NCBI RefSeq assembly: GCF_001544535.1
Contig: NZ_FCON02000012.1
Location: 55,532-119,531, forward strand
From: Caballeronia choica
Lineage (GTDB): Bacteria; Pseudomonadota; Gammaproteobacteria; Burkholderiales; Burkholderiaceae
Reading direction: 5' to 3'
Length of the DNA: 64,000 bases
Position 1 is the first letter of the stretch, and every line of letters starts with the position of its first letter. Below, piece after piece: positions 37,725 through 47,347 of the stretch. Below the pieces are notes generated by a model. It was not told the origin of the DNA and did no database searches. It worked only from the letters and a program-made list of their open reading frames with translations. The position numbers and the translations under genes were made by a program.

Positions 37725-38804
37725 TCAGACTGGGCGGTCGGGAATGATCTCCTTGGGATTCTTCGCTACCCAGGTGTCGTTGTCGACCGTGCCTACCAGG
37801 AAACCTTTGTCGTCGTGTGAGAACATCGTGAAGAGCGGAAAACCGCCTTCGTGCTTGCGGTAGGCAATCGTCACTTCGCCGTAGCTGTACTGGTCGAGCA
37901 CGAGTTTCTGGTAATTGATGGCGGCCTGCCGTCTGGCGGAGAGCAGTTCGGGCGTGAAGGGGACCGTTTTGATCTTACCGTCAGGCTTCCCCCATTTTGC
38001 TTTTGTCTTCAGCGCCTCTTTGCCGGCGTCGTTCAGGTACTCCTTGTCCCTCACGGTGGCACCCGTCTCGGCGAGCAGGCCGAATTGGAACTTCGGCACC
38101 GTGTCGCCCGCGCTGTTGATCTTGTAGCTTACAGGAGTGGCCAGCGAGAAGTTCGTGCTCATGTCGTGCTCCGCAGCCAGCTTCACCCGCGTCATGCGAG
38201 CCCGGATGAACCTGACCAGACGGTAGAATTCGGGCCGCTCCAGGCGCACGCGTTTGCCCAGGTCGTTGAGCATTTGGAACAAGGCTTGATCCTCCTGGTA
38301 CCCCAGCGGCATGAAGACGTAAAGCTTTTTGGTCACATTGTCCATGCCAGCCTCCAGCTTCTTGTACTGCTGCTCACTGATGGGTCGCTGCGCACTCATC
38401 AGCCCGGAACTGGTGTCGTGAAGGCCCAGGTCCAGCTTCTTGCTGTCACCGCCTTCAAAGGGCAGAAAGTTACGTGGGTCGATCCTCAGACGCATACCGC
38501 TCAATCCCTTGTCGAGGGCATACGACATGCCACGCGGGTCAACGAAGCGATGCATCTGCTTGTCAGCGCCCTTGAAGGCGATCGAATCCTGCCAGACGGG
38601 GTCCATGCCCTTCACCGACAGCCGCTGCTCGCGGAAGGCGCAGGCGATGGTGTCGTCGCGCTCAAAGGCCTTGTAGTCGTCATACCATCGGTCCATCAGA
38701 GGTATCAGCGCTCCGAAGTCGACGCGTGACTCCCAGTCCAGCCCCCTGACTCGCCCCGCCTGGTTCAGCAGATGGAAGATGGCGTTTCGATTGGTCGTGT
38801 TCAT
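37725..38804 (-). CDS. Uncharacterised 359-residue protein
   Basis: I do not recognise this protein. It is soluble-looking, without signal peptide or membrane helices, and rich in charged residues. Visible blocks are LNQAGRVRGLDWESRVDFGALIPLMDRWYDDYKAF near the N terminus, DPRGMSYALDKGLSGMRLRIDPRNFLPFEGG, and a C-terminal HEGGFPLFTMFSHDDKGFLVG. The start chosen is the ATG at 38804; the frame is open for 24 more codons upstream without support. It lies between a tannase remnant and an IS remnant, which suggests arrival by transfer. Codon bias looks normal for the host. Confidence 0.6.
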   Translation of the reverse strand: MNTTNRNAIFHLLNQAGRVRGLDWESRVDFGALIPLMDRWYDDYKAFERDDTIACAFREQRLSVKGMDPVWQDSIAFKGADKQMHRFVDPRGMSYALDKGLSGMRLRIDPRNFLPFEGGDSKKLDLGLHDTSSGLMSAQRPISEQQYKKLEAGMDNVTKKLYVFMPLGYQEDQALFQMLNDLGKRVRLERPEFYRLVRFIRARMTRVKLAAEHDMSTNFSLATPVSYKINSAGDTVPKFQFGLLAETGATVRDKEYLNDAGKEALKTKAKWGKPDGKIKTVPFTPELLSARRQAAINYQKLVLDQYSYGEVTIAYRKHEGGFPLFTMFSHDDKGFLVGTVDNDTWVAKNPKEIIPDRPV

Positions 38805-38924
38805 AATGGTGGTCGTCCTTTGCAGCCTACGTGGGCGCTGACGGGGCTGCCTCCTGAAGGGGGCCGTGAACTGCAACGGCTGCGCGCAAAAACGACTATA
38901 CGCCTGGGACCGACGGGCGCCCCT

Positions 38925-39079
38925 GACTGTCGGGTCCTCAGCGCTGCGATATGCCGTTCACCGAGCTCCAGCCGCTCAGCCGCCTTAAAACACCGCAGGC
39001 GCCCTTCCGCGACGGCCTCGATGATCTTGACTCGTTCCAGTCCGCGCATGCTCGCCGTGATCAGGCCACGTCCTTTCAT
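38925..39079 (-). mobile_element. Fragment of an ISNCY-like transposase gene
   Basis: From the ATG at 39079 the frame gives MKGRGLITASMRGLERVKII and EAVAEGRLRCFKAAERLELG, the helix-turn-helix beginning of ISNCY-type transposases. After about 50 codons the similarity is lost and the frame runs into the 5' side of the neighbouring gene. No catalytic part and no clear terminal repeats remain. The non-coding side to about 39240 could be the end of the same element. Confidence 0.55.
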
Positions 39080-39460
39080 GATGCCCCCTTATCGACGCAT
39101 CCCGCCACCGTGCGCCTCGGGCAGGAGTCGGAAATTTCTAATGAGCCAGAATCGGACACATAAAAAGCCGAGACAAAAAAAGTCACCAGGAATCGCGGAT
39201 GGATCGACAATCGGGTCGTTCAATCGGGACAAATAGTCCTGCGTGAGCATGGACGGAGCGAACACGAACCGACGGCCTCCAGTCACACCCGATGGCGACA
39301 CGTAGGGCAAAACGGCCGCTTGGGAGCGGGGTAGTGACATTCGCAGAAACTAACTGAAAGGCAGGAACGGGTCGGCAGGGGACGTTCGCATCAGAGGAGG
39401 GACAGCGAATGGCGGGCAGACACCGAACTTCCCGATCCGTCGAGGCTCGCCACTCGTCGG
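39080..39460. other. Gap between IS remnant and ParA-like gene
   Basis: About 380 bp without a supported gene. Its first 150 bp may be the terminal part of the IS remnant, since it leads straight into the transposase start. Nothing else is seen. Confidence 0.4.
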
Positions 39461-40156
39461 TCAGGGCGCGACCTTGTCGATTTCCTCATAAATGCGGTTG
39501 AGCCAGACCTTGACCCGCTGGCGTTCAAGCATGCCAAGACCGGTGCTCGCGCGATCCGGATGATATGCCGCGGCCCAGAAGCTCGAATTTTTCTGGTCGA
39601 TTTTCTGCATCGTCGTGTCGGGAAGATGGCGCAGCGAAACGACGTTCGCACCAAGCGCTTCCGCGCGCTGACGTTGGCCTGAGGCTTCCAGCAATTCGAA
39701 GCGCTCGCCTCGGATTTCGTTCAGCACGATCACGAGGCGCAACTTGCCGCCGAACTGATCGAGCCATTGCCGCAACAGGTCGACCGAATCGTGGCCCGCG
39801 TCCATGACCTGCCACCACGTGAGTGCAATGCCGTTTTCCTGCGCGATACCGAGCACGTCGGCGTCGTCGAACCACTTGGAGATCGATTGTTGGGTCTGCG
39901 CTGCGAGGTCGACAAGGATGCGGCGCTCGGGTTGTTCGAGAGCTTGCTCGATAACCGGGTCGAGACTGTCGTGGTCGTCGAGCGCGGCGGGCGCGGTGAA
40001 ATCGGCGTAGTAGCGCAGCAGCGCTCCGTGTGAGCGGTCCGTGTCGAAGCCCAGAAACGGCAAGTTGTGGTCGATGAAGTACTGCGCCAGAACGCGGGCG
40101 ACGAGCGATTTCCCGACCCCGCCTTTTTCCCCGCCGATAAAGTGTACAAAGCTCAT
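39461..40156 (-). CDS. Lone ParA/MinD-like P-loop ATPase
   Basis: A 231-residue P-loop ATPase of the ParA/MinD superfamily. The Walker A motif is GGEKGGVGKS (residues 7-16) with the deviant signature lysine, and RRILVDLAAQTQQSISKW is the Walker B region. No ParB-like or MinE-like partner is next to it. The ATG at 40156 places the P-loop at the N terminus as usual. It resembles orphan ATPases found on mobile regions, where they position or mobilise cargo. It is separate from the replicon parA. Function cannot be named. Confidence 0.7.
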   Translation of the reverse strand: MSFVHFIGGEKGGVGKSLVARVLAQYFIDHNLPFLGFDTDRSHGALLRYYADFTAPAALDDHDSLDPVIEQALEQPERRILVDLAAQTQQSISKWFDDADVLGIAQENGIALTWWQVMDAGHDSVDLLRQWLDQFGGKLRLVIVLNEIRGERFELLEASGQRQRAEALGANVVSLRHLPDTTMQKIDQKNSSFWAAAYHPDRASTGLGMLERQRVKVWLNRIYEEIDKVAP

Positions 40157-40483
40157 GTGTTCGATTCCTATTGTCCCGGTGGATCTGCGATGCAAGCGCG
40201 CGGCGCGGCCTGCACATAGGCTATCCGGTCGAAATTCGCGGAGGGGTTTTTTTTGCCTGGCCTTGGCGCACTGCGCGCCGAACAGGCGACCATGCATCAT
40301 GCCAGACGACTATGACGGGACAATCAAATCGAAACCGTCAGGATAAAACTCGACTCGCGGGCCTCGTAAGACAACGCGTAAGCTAAAGCGGAACGCCGAC
40401 GGAGGCGTCTGGCCAGTAACGGTCATGCAATCACGGGCGGCCCCATAAAAACGCCAGCACGAAACGCAGCAGGAAACCACACC
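40157..40483. other. Intergenic region between ParA-like gene and glpD
   Basis: About 330 bp with no gene. It contains a run GGGGTTTTTTTT near 40242-40253 and should hold the promoter of the leftward ATPase gene. No clear terminator for glpD was found. Confidence 0.4.
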
Positions 40484-42052
40484 TCACCCCAACCCCCACC
40501 CCCGCGCAAACACCTCAAACCGCTCCACCTGCTCCCGCTGCCACCTTTCACCAAACCCCAACACCTCCGCCATAACCCTTGCAACCTCCGGCGCGGCCCG
40601 CCGCGCCGCCGCCGCATCGAGAAACAGCGCGCGGTTCCGCCGCGCCAGCACATCTTCCACGCAGCGCGCGAGTTCCGCCTGGGCCGCGAACCTCACCTGC
40701 GCCTCGGTCAGTCCGCTCGCCTCCACAAGCACGTTCGACGCCCCCGGCAGTTGCGCGACGACGCTCTCGTCGGTCCCGTAATACCCGCCATCCCCGCTAA
40801 AGCCAACCGCCCCATGCAACGGCAGCGCGTCAGTGCAACATGGCGCCGCCGGCAGTATCCCCTTCGCGACCGCAAGGTCGATCACTTCCTGCGCCATGTG
40901 CCGGTAGGTCGTCCACTTGCCGCCCGTCACGGTGATCATCCCGGTGGAATGCAACTCGACCGTATGCTCCCGCGACAGCGCCGCAGTCGATGCACTGTCG
41001 TCGCCCTTGACCAGCGGCCGGAGCCCCGCCCAGACGCTCAGCACATCGTCTCTCGTCGGCGCGACCGACAAATAGTCCGCAGCGGTCTTGAGGATGAAGT
41101 CCACTTCCTCATCGCTCGCGCGCGGTTCAAGCGGCAGGTCGCTACGGGGCGTGTCGGTCGTCCCGATGATCGTCCTGCCATGCCATGGCACGACGAACAA
41201 GACGCGGCCGTCATCCGTCTTCGGCACCAGGATCGCATGACGGCTCTTGAGAAAGTGCCCCGGCAAGGTCAGGTGAACGCCCTGGCTCGGAGCGACGATC
41301 GGACGCGCCGACGGGTCCGCCATCGCGCGGATGGCGTCCACCCAGACGCCCGTCGCATTGACGACGCAGCGCGCGCGCACCGTCAGCCGATCGCCCGTCT
41401 CGACTTCCTCGACGGCGATCAGATGTTCCCTGGCGGCGTCGTCGAAAGTCACTCCGCGCACCGCGGCATTGTTCAGCGCCACGCCGCCGAGATCGAACAC
41501 GGTGCGCATGAGCGTGATGGCGAGCCGTGCGTCGTCGAACTGGCCGTCGTAGTAGATCGTTCCGCCGCGCAGCGGTCGCCCGTGCAAACGCTCGGCGAGC
41601 GTCGGCATTTCGGCGCGCGTTTCGGCGAGACTCAGGCTGCGGCTCGCGGCGAGATTCAACGAACCCGCGAGCCAGTCGTAGATCTTCAGTCCGGCGCCAT
41701 AGTACGGCTTGTCGCGCCGGCGATACGCGGGCACCACGAAGCCGAGCGCGCTGACGACATGCGGCGCATTGCGCGCGAGCAGGCCGCGCTCGCGCAACGC
41801 CTCGCGAACCAGCGCGATATTGCCCTGCGCGAGATACCGCACGCCGCCGTGGACCAGCTTGGTCGCTTTGCTGGAGGTGCCTTTTGCGAAGTCCCGCGCT
41901 TCGAGCAACAGCGTGCGATAACCCCGCGACGCGGCATCGACGGCCGTGCCGAGACCGGTCGCGCCGCCGCCGATCACGACGACATCCCAGAGCGCCGTCT
42001 GGTCGAGTTCGCGCAGGAGACTCGCGCGGTCGGGGGGAATGATTGATTGCAT
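40484..42052 (-). CDS. glpD: Aerobic glycerol-3-phosphate dehydrogenase
   Basis: A 522-residue membrane-associated FAD enzyme that oxidises glycerol-3-phosphate to dihydroxyacetone phosphate and passes electrons to ubiquinone. The FAD-binding motif VVIGGGATGLGTAVDAASRG (about residues 26-45) and the family blocks EARDFAKGTSSKATKLVHGG and LPGHFLKSRHAILVPKTDDG are clear; the C-terminal GlpD extension follows. The ATG at 42052 is 7 bp after the glpK stop. It is the last gene of the operon that starts with an MFS transporter. Confidence 0.93.
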   Translation of the reverse strand: MQSIIPPDRASLLRELDQTALWDVVVIGGGATGLGTAVDAASRGYRTLLLEARDFAKGTSSKATKLVHGGVRYLAQGNIALVREALRERGLLARNAPHVVSALGFVVPAYRRRDKPYYGAGLKIYDWLAGSLNLAASRSLSLAETRAEMPTLAERLHGRPLRGGTIYYDGQFDDARLAITLMRTVFDLGGVALNNAAVRGVTFDDAAREHLIAVEEVETGDRLTVRARCVVNATGVWVDAIRAMADPSARPIVAPSQGVHLTLPGHFLKSRHAILVPKTDDGRVLFVVPWHGRTIIGTTDTPRSDLPLEPRASDEEVDFILKTAADYLSVAPTRDDVLSVWAGLRPLVKGDDSASTAALSREHTVELHSTGMITVTGGKWTTYRHMAQEVIDLAVAKGILPAAPCCTDALPLHGAVGFSGDGGYYGTDESVVAQLPGASNVLVEASGLTEAQVRFAAQAELARCVEDVLARRNRALFLDAAAARRAAPEVARVMAEVLGFGERWQREQVERFEVFARGWGLG

Positions 42053-42059
42053 GTCGGAG

Positions 42060-43583
42060 TCAGGTTGCGCTGCAAGGTTGATCGGCCGGCACGTCCCACG
42101 CGCGAGCGCGGTCGATCGCGCGATGCCATTGGGCGATCCGCTGGCCGCGCTCGTCGGCCGACATCGCGGGTTCGAAACGTCGCGCCGCGCGCCATTGCTG
42201 CGCGATTTCGTCGAGGCCCGACCAGAAGCCGGTTTCAAGTCCGGCGAGGTACGCCGCGCCCAGCGCGGTGGTTTCGATCACGGCGGGCCGCACGACCGGC
42301 CTGCCGAGCAGGTCGGCCTGGATCTGCAGCAGCAGGTCGCATTGCGACGCTCCGCCGTCCACGCGCAACTCGCTTACCGCGATGCCCGCATCGGCCTCCA
42401 TCGCGCTCAGCACGTCGACCGTCTGCAACGCGATGGCGTCGAGTGCGGCACGCGCGATGTGCGCGCGTCCCGTCCCGCGCGTCATGCCGAGGAGGGTGCC
42501 GCGCGCGTAGGGGTCCCAGTACGGCGCGCCGAGTCCCGCAAAAGCGGGCGCGAGGATCACGCCTTCGCTGCTTGCGCATTGCGCGGCGAGCGCTTCGATC
42601 TCCGGCGCGCTCTCGATGATGCCGAGCCCGTCGCGCAGCCACTGGATGATCGCGCCGCCCATGAAGACCGATCCTTCGAGCGCATACGTCCTGTGCGCGC
42701 CGAGTTGCCAACCGACCGTCGTGACAAGCCGATGGCTCGATGCGACCGGCTGCGCGCCCGTGTTCATCAGCAGGAAAAGGCCGGTGCCATAGGTGTTCTT
42801 CGCGAGTCCCGGTTCGACGCACGCCTGGCCGAAGGTCGCCGCTTGCTGGTCGCCGGCGATGCCGGTAATGGGCAGGCTCGCGCCGAACAACGATGCATCG
42901 GTATGCGCAAGCGCGCCGCTCGAAGGCACGATCTCGGGCAACACGGCGCGCGGAATGCCGAAGAGCGCGAGCAGGTCGTCGTCCCAGTCGAGGGTTTCGA
43001 TATTGAACAGCGAGGTGCGCGATGCATTCGACGCATCGGTCACGTGGCGCCGGCCGCCGCTCAGTTGCCAGACGAGCCAGCCATCGACAGTGCCGAACGC
43101 CAGCTCGCCACGCTCCGCGCGCGTGCGCACGCCGGGTGCGCTGTCGAGCAGCCATGCAAGCTTGGTGCCGGAGAAGTACGGGTCGATCAGCAAGCCCGTC
43201 CTGCTCTGGATCAGCGGCGCGGCACCTTGCGCCGCGAGCCGTTCGCAGTGCGCCGCGGTGCGGCGGTCCTGCCAGACGATCGCCGGGCCGACCGGCTCAC
43301 CGCTCGCGCGATCCCAAAGGAGCGTCGTCTCGCGCTGGTTCGCGATGCCGATCGCGGCGATATCGGATGCTTGCGCGCCGGCCTTGCGCAACACTTCATG
43401 CGCGACGGCCAGTTGCGATTGCCAGATATCGTGCGGATCGTGCTCGACCCATCCCGGGTGCGGATAGTGCTGCGCGAACTCGCGCTGCACGGCAGCGACG
43501 GGTGCGCCGCTGCGGTCGAAAAGGATCGCGCGGGAACTGGTCGTTCCCTGATCGAGCGCGAGAATGTAGCGAGGCCCGCTCAT
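42060..43583 (-). CDS. glpK: Glycerol kinase
   Basis: A 507-residue FGGY-family kinase making glycerol-3-phosphate from glycerol and ATP. The start [21 protein letters not shown] is the classic glycerol kinase beginning, [10 protein letters not shown] and VVWQDRRT-type block [16 protein letters not shown] follow, and the C-terminal signature [20 protein letters not shown] is present. It lies 93 bp after the porin gene and is 7 bp upstream of glpD. The operon's GlpR-type operator lies more than 5 kb upstream, before the transporter gene. Confidence 0.95.
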   Translation of the reverse strand: MSGPRYILALDQGTTSSRAILFDRSGAPVAAVQREFAQHYPHPGWVEHDPHDIWQSQLAVAHEVLRKAGAQASDIAAIGIANQRETTLLWDRASGEPVGPAIVWQDRRTAAHCERLAAQGAAPLIQSRTGLLIDPYFSGTKLAWLLDSAPGVRTRAERGELAFGTVDGWLVWQLSGGRRHVTDASNASRTSLFNIETLDWDDDLLALFGIPRAVLPEIVPSSGALAHTDASLFGASLPITGIAGDQQAATFGQACVEPGLAKNTYGTGLFLLMNTGAQPVASSHRLVTTVGWQLGAHRTYALEGSVFMGGAIIQWLRDGLGIIESAPEIEALAAQCASSEGVILAPAFAGLGAPYWDPYARGTLLGMTRGTGRAHIARAALDAIALQTVDVLSAMEADAGIAVSELRVDGGASQCDLLLQIQADLLGRPVVRPAVIETTALGAAYLAGLETGFWSGLDEIAQQWRAARRFEPAMSADERGQRIAQWHRAIDRARAWDVPADQPCSAT

Positions 43584-43676
43584 GACACGAACGCTCCGGA
43601 CAAAGTTGAAGGAATCGGGATACGGGCGGCGCGCATGTCCATCGGTTCATGCGGCGCAAAGCACAGGAGACAGAAC

Positions 43677-44888
43677 TCAGAACGCGTGCCGGATCCCGAC
43701 CATGCCGACGAATTGCGACGGTCCCGACGACGGCGAAGTATTCTGCGAGTCGCCCACGACGGCGACGGCGTCGACGATGCTCGTGGCGCCCGATCCCGCC
43801 GCGACGAGCGACTTGCCCTGCGCGTGCTGATACGCCTGGAGCGCATAGAGCGTCGTGCGCTTCGACAAGCTGTAGGTTTCTTCGAGCGACACCTGGTGGT
43901 AGCGGGCCGGATCGCTGATGCCATTCGCCTTGCTCGCCATCGTGTAGCTGTAGCCGGCCCCGACAATCACCGCAGGCGTGAAGCGGTACGTCGATATGAC
44001 GCCGTAGGTATTGAACACGGCTTCGCCCGCGAACAGCGATCCCGAACCCGGCGCGTACTGCACATTCGAATAGTTGACGCCGACCATCAGGTTGTCGAAG
44101 TTGTAGCGCGCCGCCGTCGCGATCAGTTGAGCGCTGTGCGCGGACGCGTAGCCGTTGTTCACCGGCGAGTTGATGGCGAAGGTCCCGAGCGCCTGACTGG
44201 TCGCGATGTCCTTCAGCTTGACGTAGCCCGCGGCGACGGCAAACGCCTTGTAGTCATAGCGCAGGGCCGCGCTGAAGTTGCTGCCGTTCGTGACGCTTCC
44301 CGGTACGCCGCCCAGCGCGTATTGCGCGCTGAATTGCAGGCCCGCAAGGACCGGCGACGCGTAGGTCACCGAGTTGTTGAAGCGCAAGGTCGTATCGAGT
44401 GCGTCGAGGTCGCCCGGGTGCGCGCCCGTGGCGCCCGTCAGCACGCCGGTGGGACCGAGGCTGCCGACCATGTTGAAGTAGGGCGTGTACTGGCGGCCGA
44501 GCGTGACCGTGCCGTACGTATCGTTGTTCAAGCCGACATAAGCTTGCCGGTTGAAGATGAAGCCGGCACTGCTTTGCGCTCCCGTGAGGGAGTTGAATCC
44601 GCTTTCGAGACGGAAGATGGCCCGCGTGCCGCCACCGAGTTCTTCGGCGCCAAGCAACCCGAACTTGCTCGCTTGCAGATTGCCCTGGCTCAAGTAGAAG
44701 TTCGAATGTCCGCGCTGGTTGCTGACATAGGTGAAGGCATCGTCGACGACGCCGTACAGGCTCACGCTCGATTGCGCCATGACGCCCGACGACAGCGTCA
44801 CGCCGCACAGCGGCACGAAGGAGAGGGCCAGAGTCCGTACGCGCGTCCGCCTATGTTTGTTCATCTTCCGCTTGTTCCGCTTGTTCAT
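43677..44888 (-). CDS. Gram-negative porin
   Basis: A 403-residue outer-membrane porin of the Burkholderia OmpC/Omp38-type family. A basic N terminus and hydrophobic signal peptide (cleavage after GVMAQ) lead to QSSVSLYGVVDDAFTYVSNQ, and the protein ends in a phenylalanine (VGMVGIRHAF), the export signal for barrel assembly. The family's block SKFGLLGAEELGGGTRAIFRLESGF is present. The ATG at 44888 is preferred; a second Met lies 8 codons later. It is 26 bp from the GH31 gene, so it probably takes up that enzyme's substrate. Confidence 0.9.
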   Translation of the reverse strand: MNKRNKRKMNKHRRTRVRTLALSFVPLCGVTLSSGVMAQSSVSLYGVVDDAFTYVSNQRGHSNFYLSQGNLQASKFGLLGAEELGGGTRAIFRLESGFNSLTGAQSSAGFIFNRQAYVGLNNDTYGTVTLGRQYTPYFNMVGSLGPTGVLTGATGAHPGDLDALDTTLRFNNSVTYASPVLAGLQFSAQYALGGVPGSVTNGSNFSAALRYDYKAFAVAAGYVKLKDIATSQALGTFAINSPVNNGYASAHSAQLIATAARYNFDNLMVGVNYSNVQYAPGSGSLFAGEAVFNTYGVISTYRFTPAVIVGAGYSYTMASKANGISDPARYHQVSLEETYSLSKRTTLYALQAYQHAQGKSLVAAGSGATSIVDAVAVVGDSQNTSPSSGPSQFVGMVGIRHAF

Positions 44889-44914
44889 CAGGTATCGCCT
44901 TGAAATGTTGTTTG

Positions 44915-47326
44915 TCAGATGACCCGGACGGTCAGGTTGCGCCAGCCCGCCGACGTTTCGTCGCCCATCAGTTCCCCACCCGCGCACGCAACCGGACGCA
45001 TGTCGCCAGCCGGGATCAGCAGCTTCACTTGCGATTGCGCGTCGGGCATCCGCCCCTCGCGCGTGACGGAAACCAGCAGGCTTTGCTCTGTCGTTTCGAT
45101 GGAAACATTCCACCGGCCTTGCGCTCCGCTACGCCACGCTTCGCTTTCGCCGTCGTCCTCGACACAGCCGCCGCGCGCAACGCCCGGCGCGGTCAATGGC
45201 ACGACGATGAATGCGCGCTCGTCGGCGGGTCGTCCGAAATGCTGTTCGGCCACATTGAGCGCAATCACGCTGCCTTCGCGAATCAACATGACGGGTTGCT
45301 CGAACGGCGCGGGCAAGCGGACCGTGCGGCCGCCGTCGAAAACTTTGCCGCTCCACCAGGAAACCCAGCGTTGCCCGGACGGAAGATAGACCTCGCGCGT
45401 GCTTTGCCCCGGTTCCACGACCGGCGCCACCAGCAGCGATGCGCCGAGCATCATGTCGTCGCCATCGGCGAGGCAGTTCGGATCGCCGGGAAACTCCGCG
45501 AACAACGGACGCAGGACCGGCTCATAGGCGCTGTGCGACTGCCACAGCAGCTCATAGAGGTAGGGAATCAGCCGGTAACGCAGCTTGATCAGATCGGCGA
45601 CTTGACGCGTCAAGTCCGGGTACATCCATGGCTCGTTCACGCTGCCGTCGTCGTTCCATGAATGGATGCTGAAGCGCGGCAGGAAGATGCCGAATGCGAC
45701 CCAGCGCGCGAACAGTTCAGGCTCCGGCGCGGGCCCCGAAAATCCGCCGATGTCGTGCCCCGAGTTCGATACGCCCGACATCGCGAGGCCCAGGCCCATC
45801 TTCAGGTTGAAGCGCAACGTTTCCCACGACGTGTAGTTGTCGCCCGACCACGTCTGCACATATCGATGCATGCCGACCCCGCCCGAGCGGGACACGAGGA
45901 ACGGGCGCTTGTGGGGCGCGTGTTCGCGTTGCGCGTCGCGCGATGCCTGCATCATCAGTTGCGTTTGCAGCACCTTCGCCTGATGCGCCGGATACGGCTT
46001 GCCGAAGCCCTGCGCGATGGCATCCGGCGTCCAGATTTCGAACTCGTTGTTGTCGTTCCAGGTGGCCGCCACGCCATAGCGCAAGAGGCTTTCCTTGACG
46101 CGCGTCTTCCACCATTCGATCGTCGCGGGATTCGTGAAGTCGAGATACGCACCGACCTCGTCCCAGAACTGCACCCACGCCGGACTGCCGTCGCCCGCAC
46201 GGACGAGGAGTCCGGCTTCATGGACTTCCTTGAACGCCGGATGGTCCTGCAGCAGACACGGCTTGATGTTCGCGCACAGCCGCACGCCATGTTCGAGGTA
46301 ACTATTGACGAACGCATCGACGTCAGGGAATTTGTCGAGATTCCAGTTGAAGACATAACGCTTCGCGCCGATCGACGTATAGCCCGACGACAAGTGAAAT
46401 GAGTCGCACAGGATGTCGTGCTCGCTGCATCGCTCGATGAATTCGCCCATGCGCTCCTGCGCATTGGGGGCGTCGGTGTAGCTCATCGTCGAGCCGGAGT
46501 AGCCGAGTCCCCACTTCGGCATCCATGCGGGGCGGCCCGTCAGCCACGTGAAGCGCTTGACGGCCGAGAGCGGCGTGCCGGGCGATGCGATGAAGTAGTA
46601 GTCGAGGTCGCCGTGTTCGGCGATGAAATGCCGGTACGCGCCGTGGTAGTTATCCAGTTCGCGGCCCATGTCGAAGCGGCAGTCGGCGAGGGTGTCGTAG
46701 AAGAGGCCGAAGCCGGTCGCCTTTTCCGGCTGCCATGTCACATAGAACGGGATGTGCTTGTAAAGGGGATCGGTCGTGCGCGCGTTGTAGCCCATCGCGT
46801 CGATGTTGCGCATCTCGTAGCTCTGGTTTGCGCGATCGAGCGAACCGGCACGCTCGCCAAGCCCGATAAACATTTCGCCGCGCTGGCGCTCGACATAGTG
46901 ATAGACGCGCGAGTCCCACCAGCCGAAGTTGTACGCCTGCGTCTTGCGGTCGCTCAGCACGCGATGCCATGTGTCGCCGTGCAGCACCTCCCACGAGCAA
47001 AATCCGCCGTCGTGCTCGACGGTAAGACGTACGCAGGCCGTTTCGACGACAACGCGCTCCGCCGCGTTCGATAGCGTGTATTGCGTTTCACCGAAGCCGC
47101 TCATGTCGCGGCGGTCGCGGCCCTCGACTGCTGTGTCCTCCATCCCCGGCGCAATCGCCCAGGTGCGGGGACCGTGTAGTTCGCCGTCGGGAAGGACGAG
47201 CACGCGGACGATGTCGTCGGCGAGGACGAACAGTTCGATTCGGCATCCGGTGTCCGCCGTCAGTTCCAGGTGATTGCCGGCGTGGCCGGTAAGCGCGAAG
47301 CGGGGTCGAATGTTTAGAGAAGCCAT
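44915..47326 (-). CDS. GH31 family alpha-glycosidase
   Basis: An 803-residue glycoside hydrolase of family 31, retaining enzymes that cleave alpha-linked glucose, xylose or galactose. The catalytic domain includes the nucleophile Asp425 in ATWNDNNEFEIW and the acid/base Asp496 in TWSGDNYTSWETLRF, as well as GLGYSGSTMSYTD and SGVSNSGHDIGGFSG. The N-terminal beta domain and C-terminal beta sheets are complete. There is no signal peptide, so it acts on an imported substrate. It lies 21 bp after the MFS gene and 26 bp before the porin, in an operon with glpK and glpD, so the aglycone is probably glycerol. Confidence 0.88.
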   Translation of the reverse strand: MASLNIRPRFALTGHAGNHLELTADTGCRIELFVLADDIVRVLVLPDGELHGPRTWAIAPGMEDTAVEGRDRRDMSGFGETQYTLSNAAERVVVETACVRLTVEHDGGFCSWEVLHGDTWHRVLSDRKTQAYNFGWWDSRVYHYVERQRGEMFIGLGERAGSLDRANQSYEMRNIDAMGYNARTTDPLYKHIPFYVTWQPEKATGFGLFYDTLADCRFDMGRELDNYHGAYRHFIAEHGDLDYYFIASPGTPLSAVKRFTWLTGRPAWMPKWGLGYSGSTMSYTDAPNAQERMGEFIERCSEHDILCDSFHLSSGYTSIGAKRYVFNWNLDKFPDVDAFVNSYLEHGVRLCANIKPCLLQDHPAFKEVHEAGLLVRAGDGSPAWVQFWDEVGAYLDFTNPATIEWWKTRVKESLLRYGVAATWNDNNEFEIWTPDAIAQGFGKPYPAHQAKVLQTQLMMQASRDAQREHAPHKRPFLVSRSGGVGMHRYVQTWSGDNYTSWETLRFNLKMGLGLAMSGVSNSGHDIGGFSGPAPEPELFARWVAFGIFLPRFSIHSWNDDGSVNEPWMYPDLTRQVADLIKLRYRLIPYLYELLWQSHSAYEPVLRPLFAEFPGDPNCLADGDDMMLGASLLVAPVVEPGQSTREVYLPSGQRWVSWWSGKVFDGGRTVRLPAPFEQPVMLIREGSVIALNVAEQHFGRPADERAFIVVPLTAPGVARGGCVEDDGESEAWRSGAQGRWNVSIETTEQSLLVSVTREGRMPDAQSQVKLLIPAGDMRPVACAGGELMGDETSAGWRNLTVRVI

Positions 47327-47347
47327 GTCACACCTATTGACGTAGGG

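Noticed and set aside
41946-44903. Very long forward reading frame (985 codons) opposite glpD, glpK and porin
   Set aside because: It is antisense to three genes with clear family motifs; long antisense frames are expected at this GC content.
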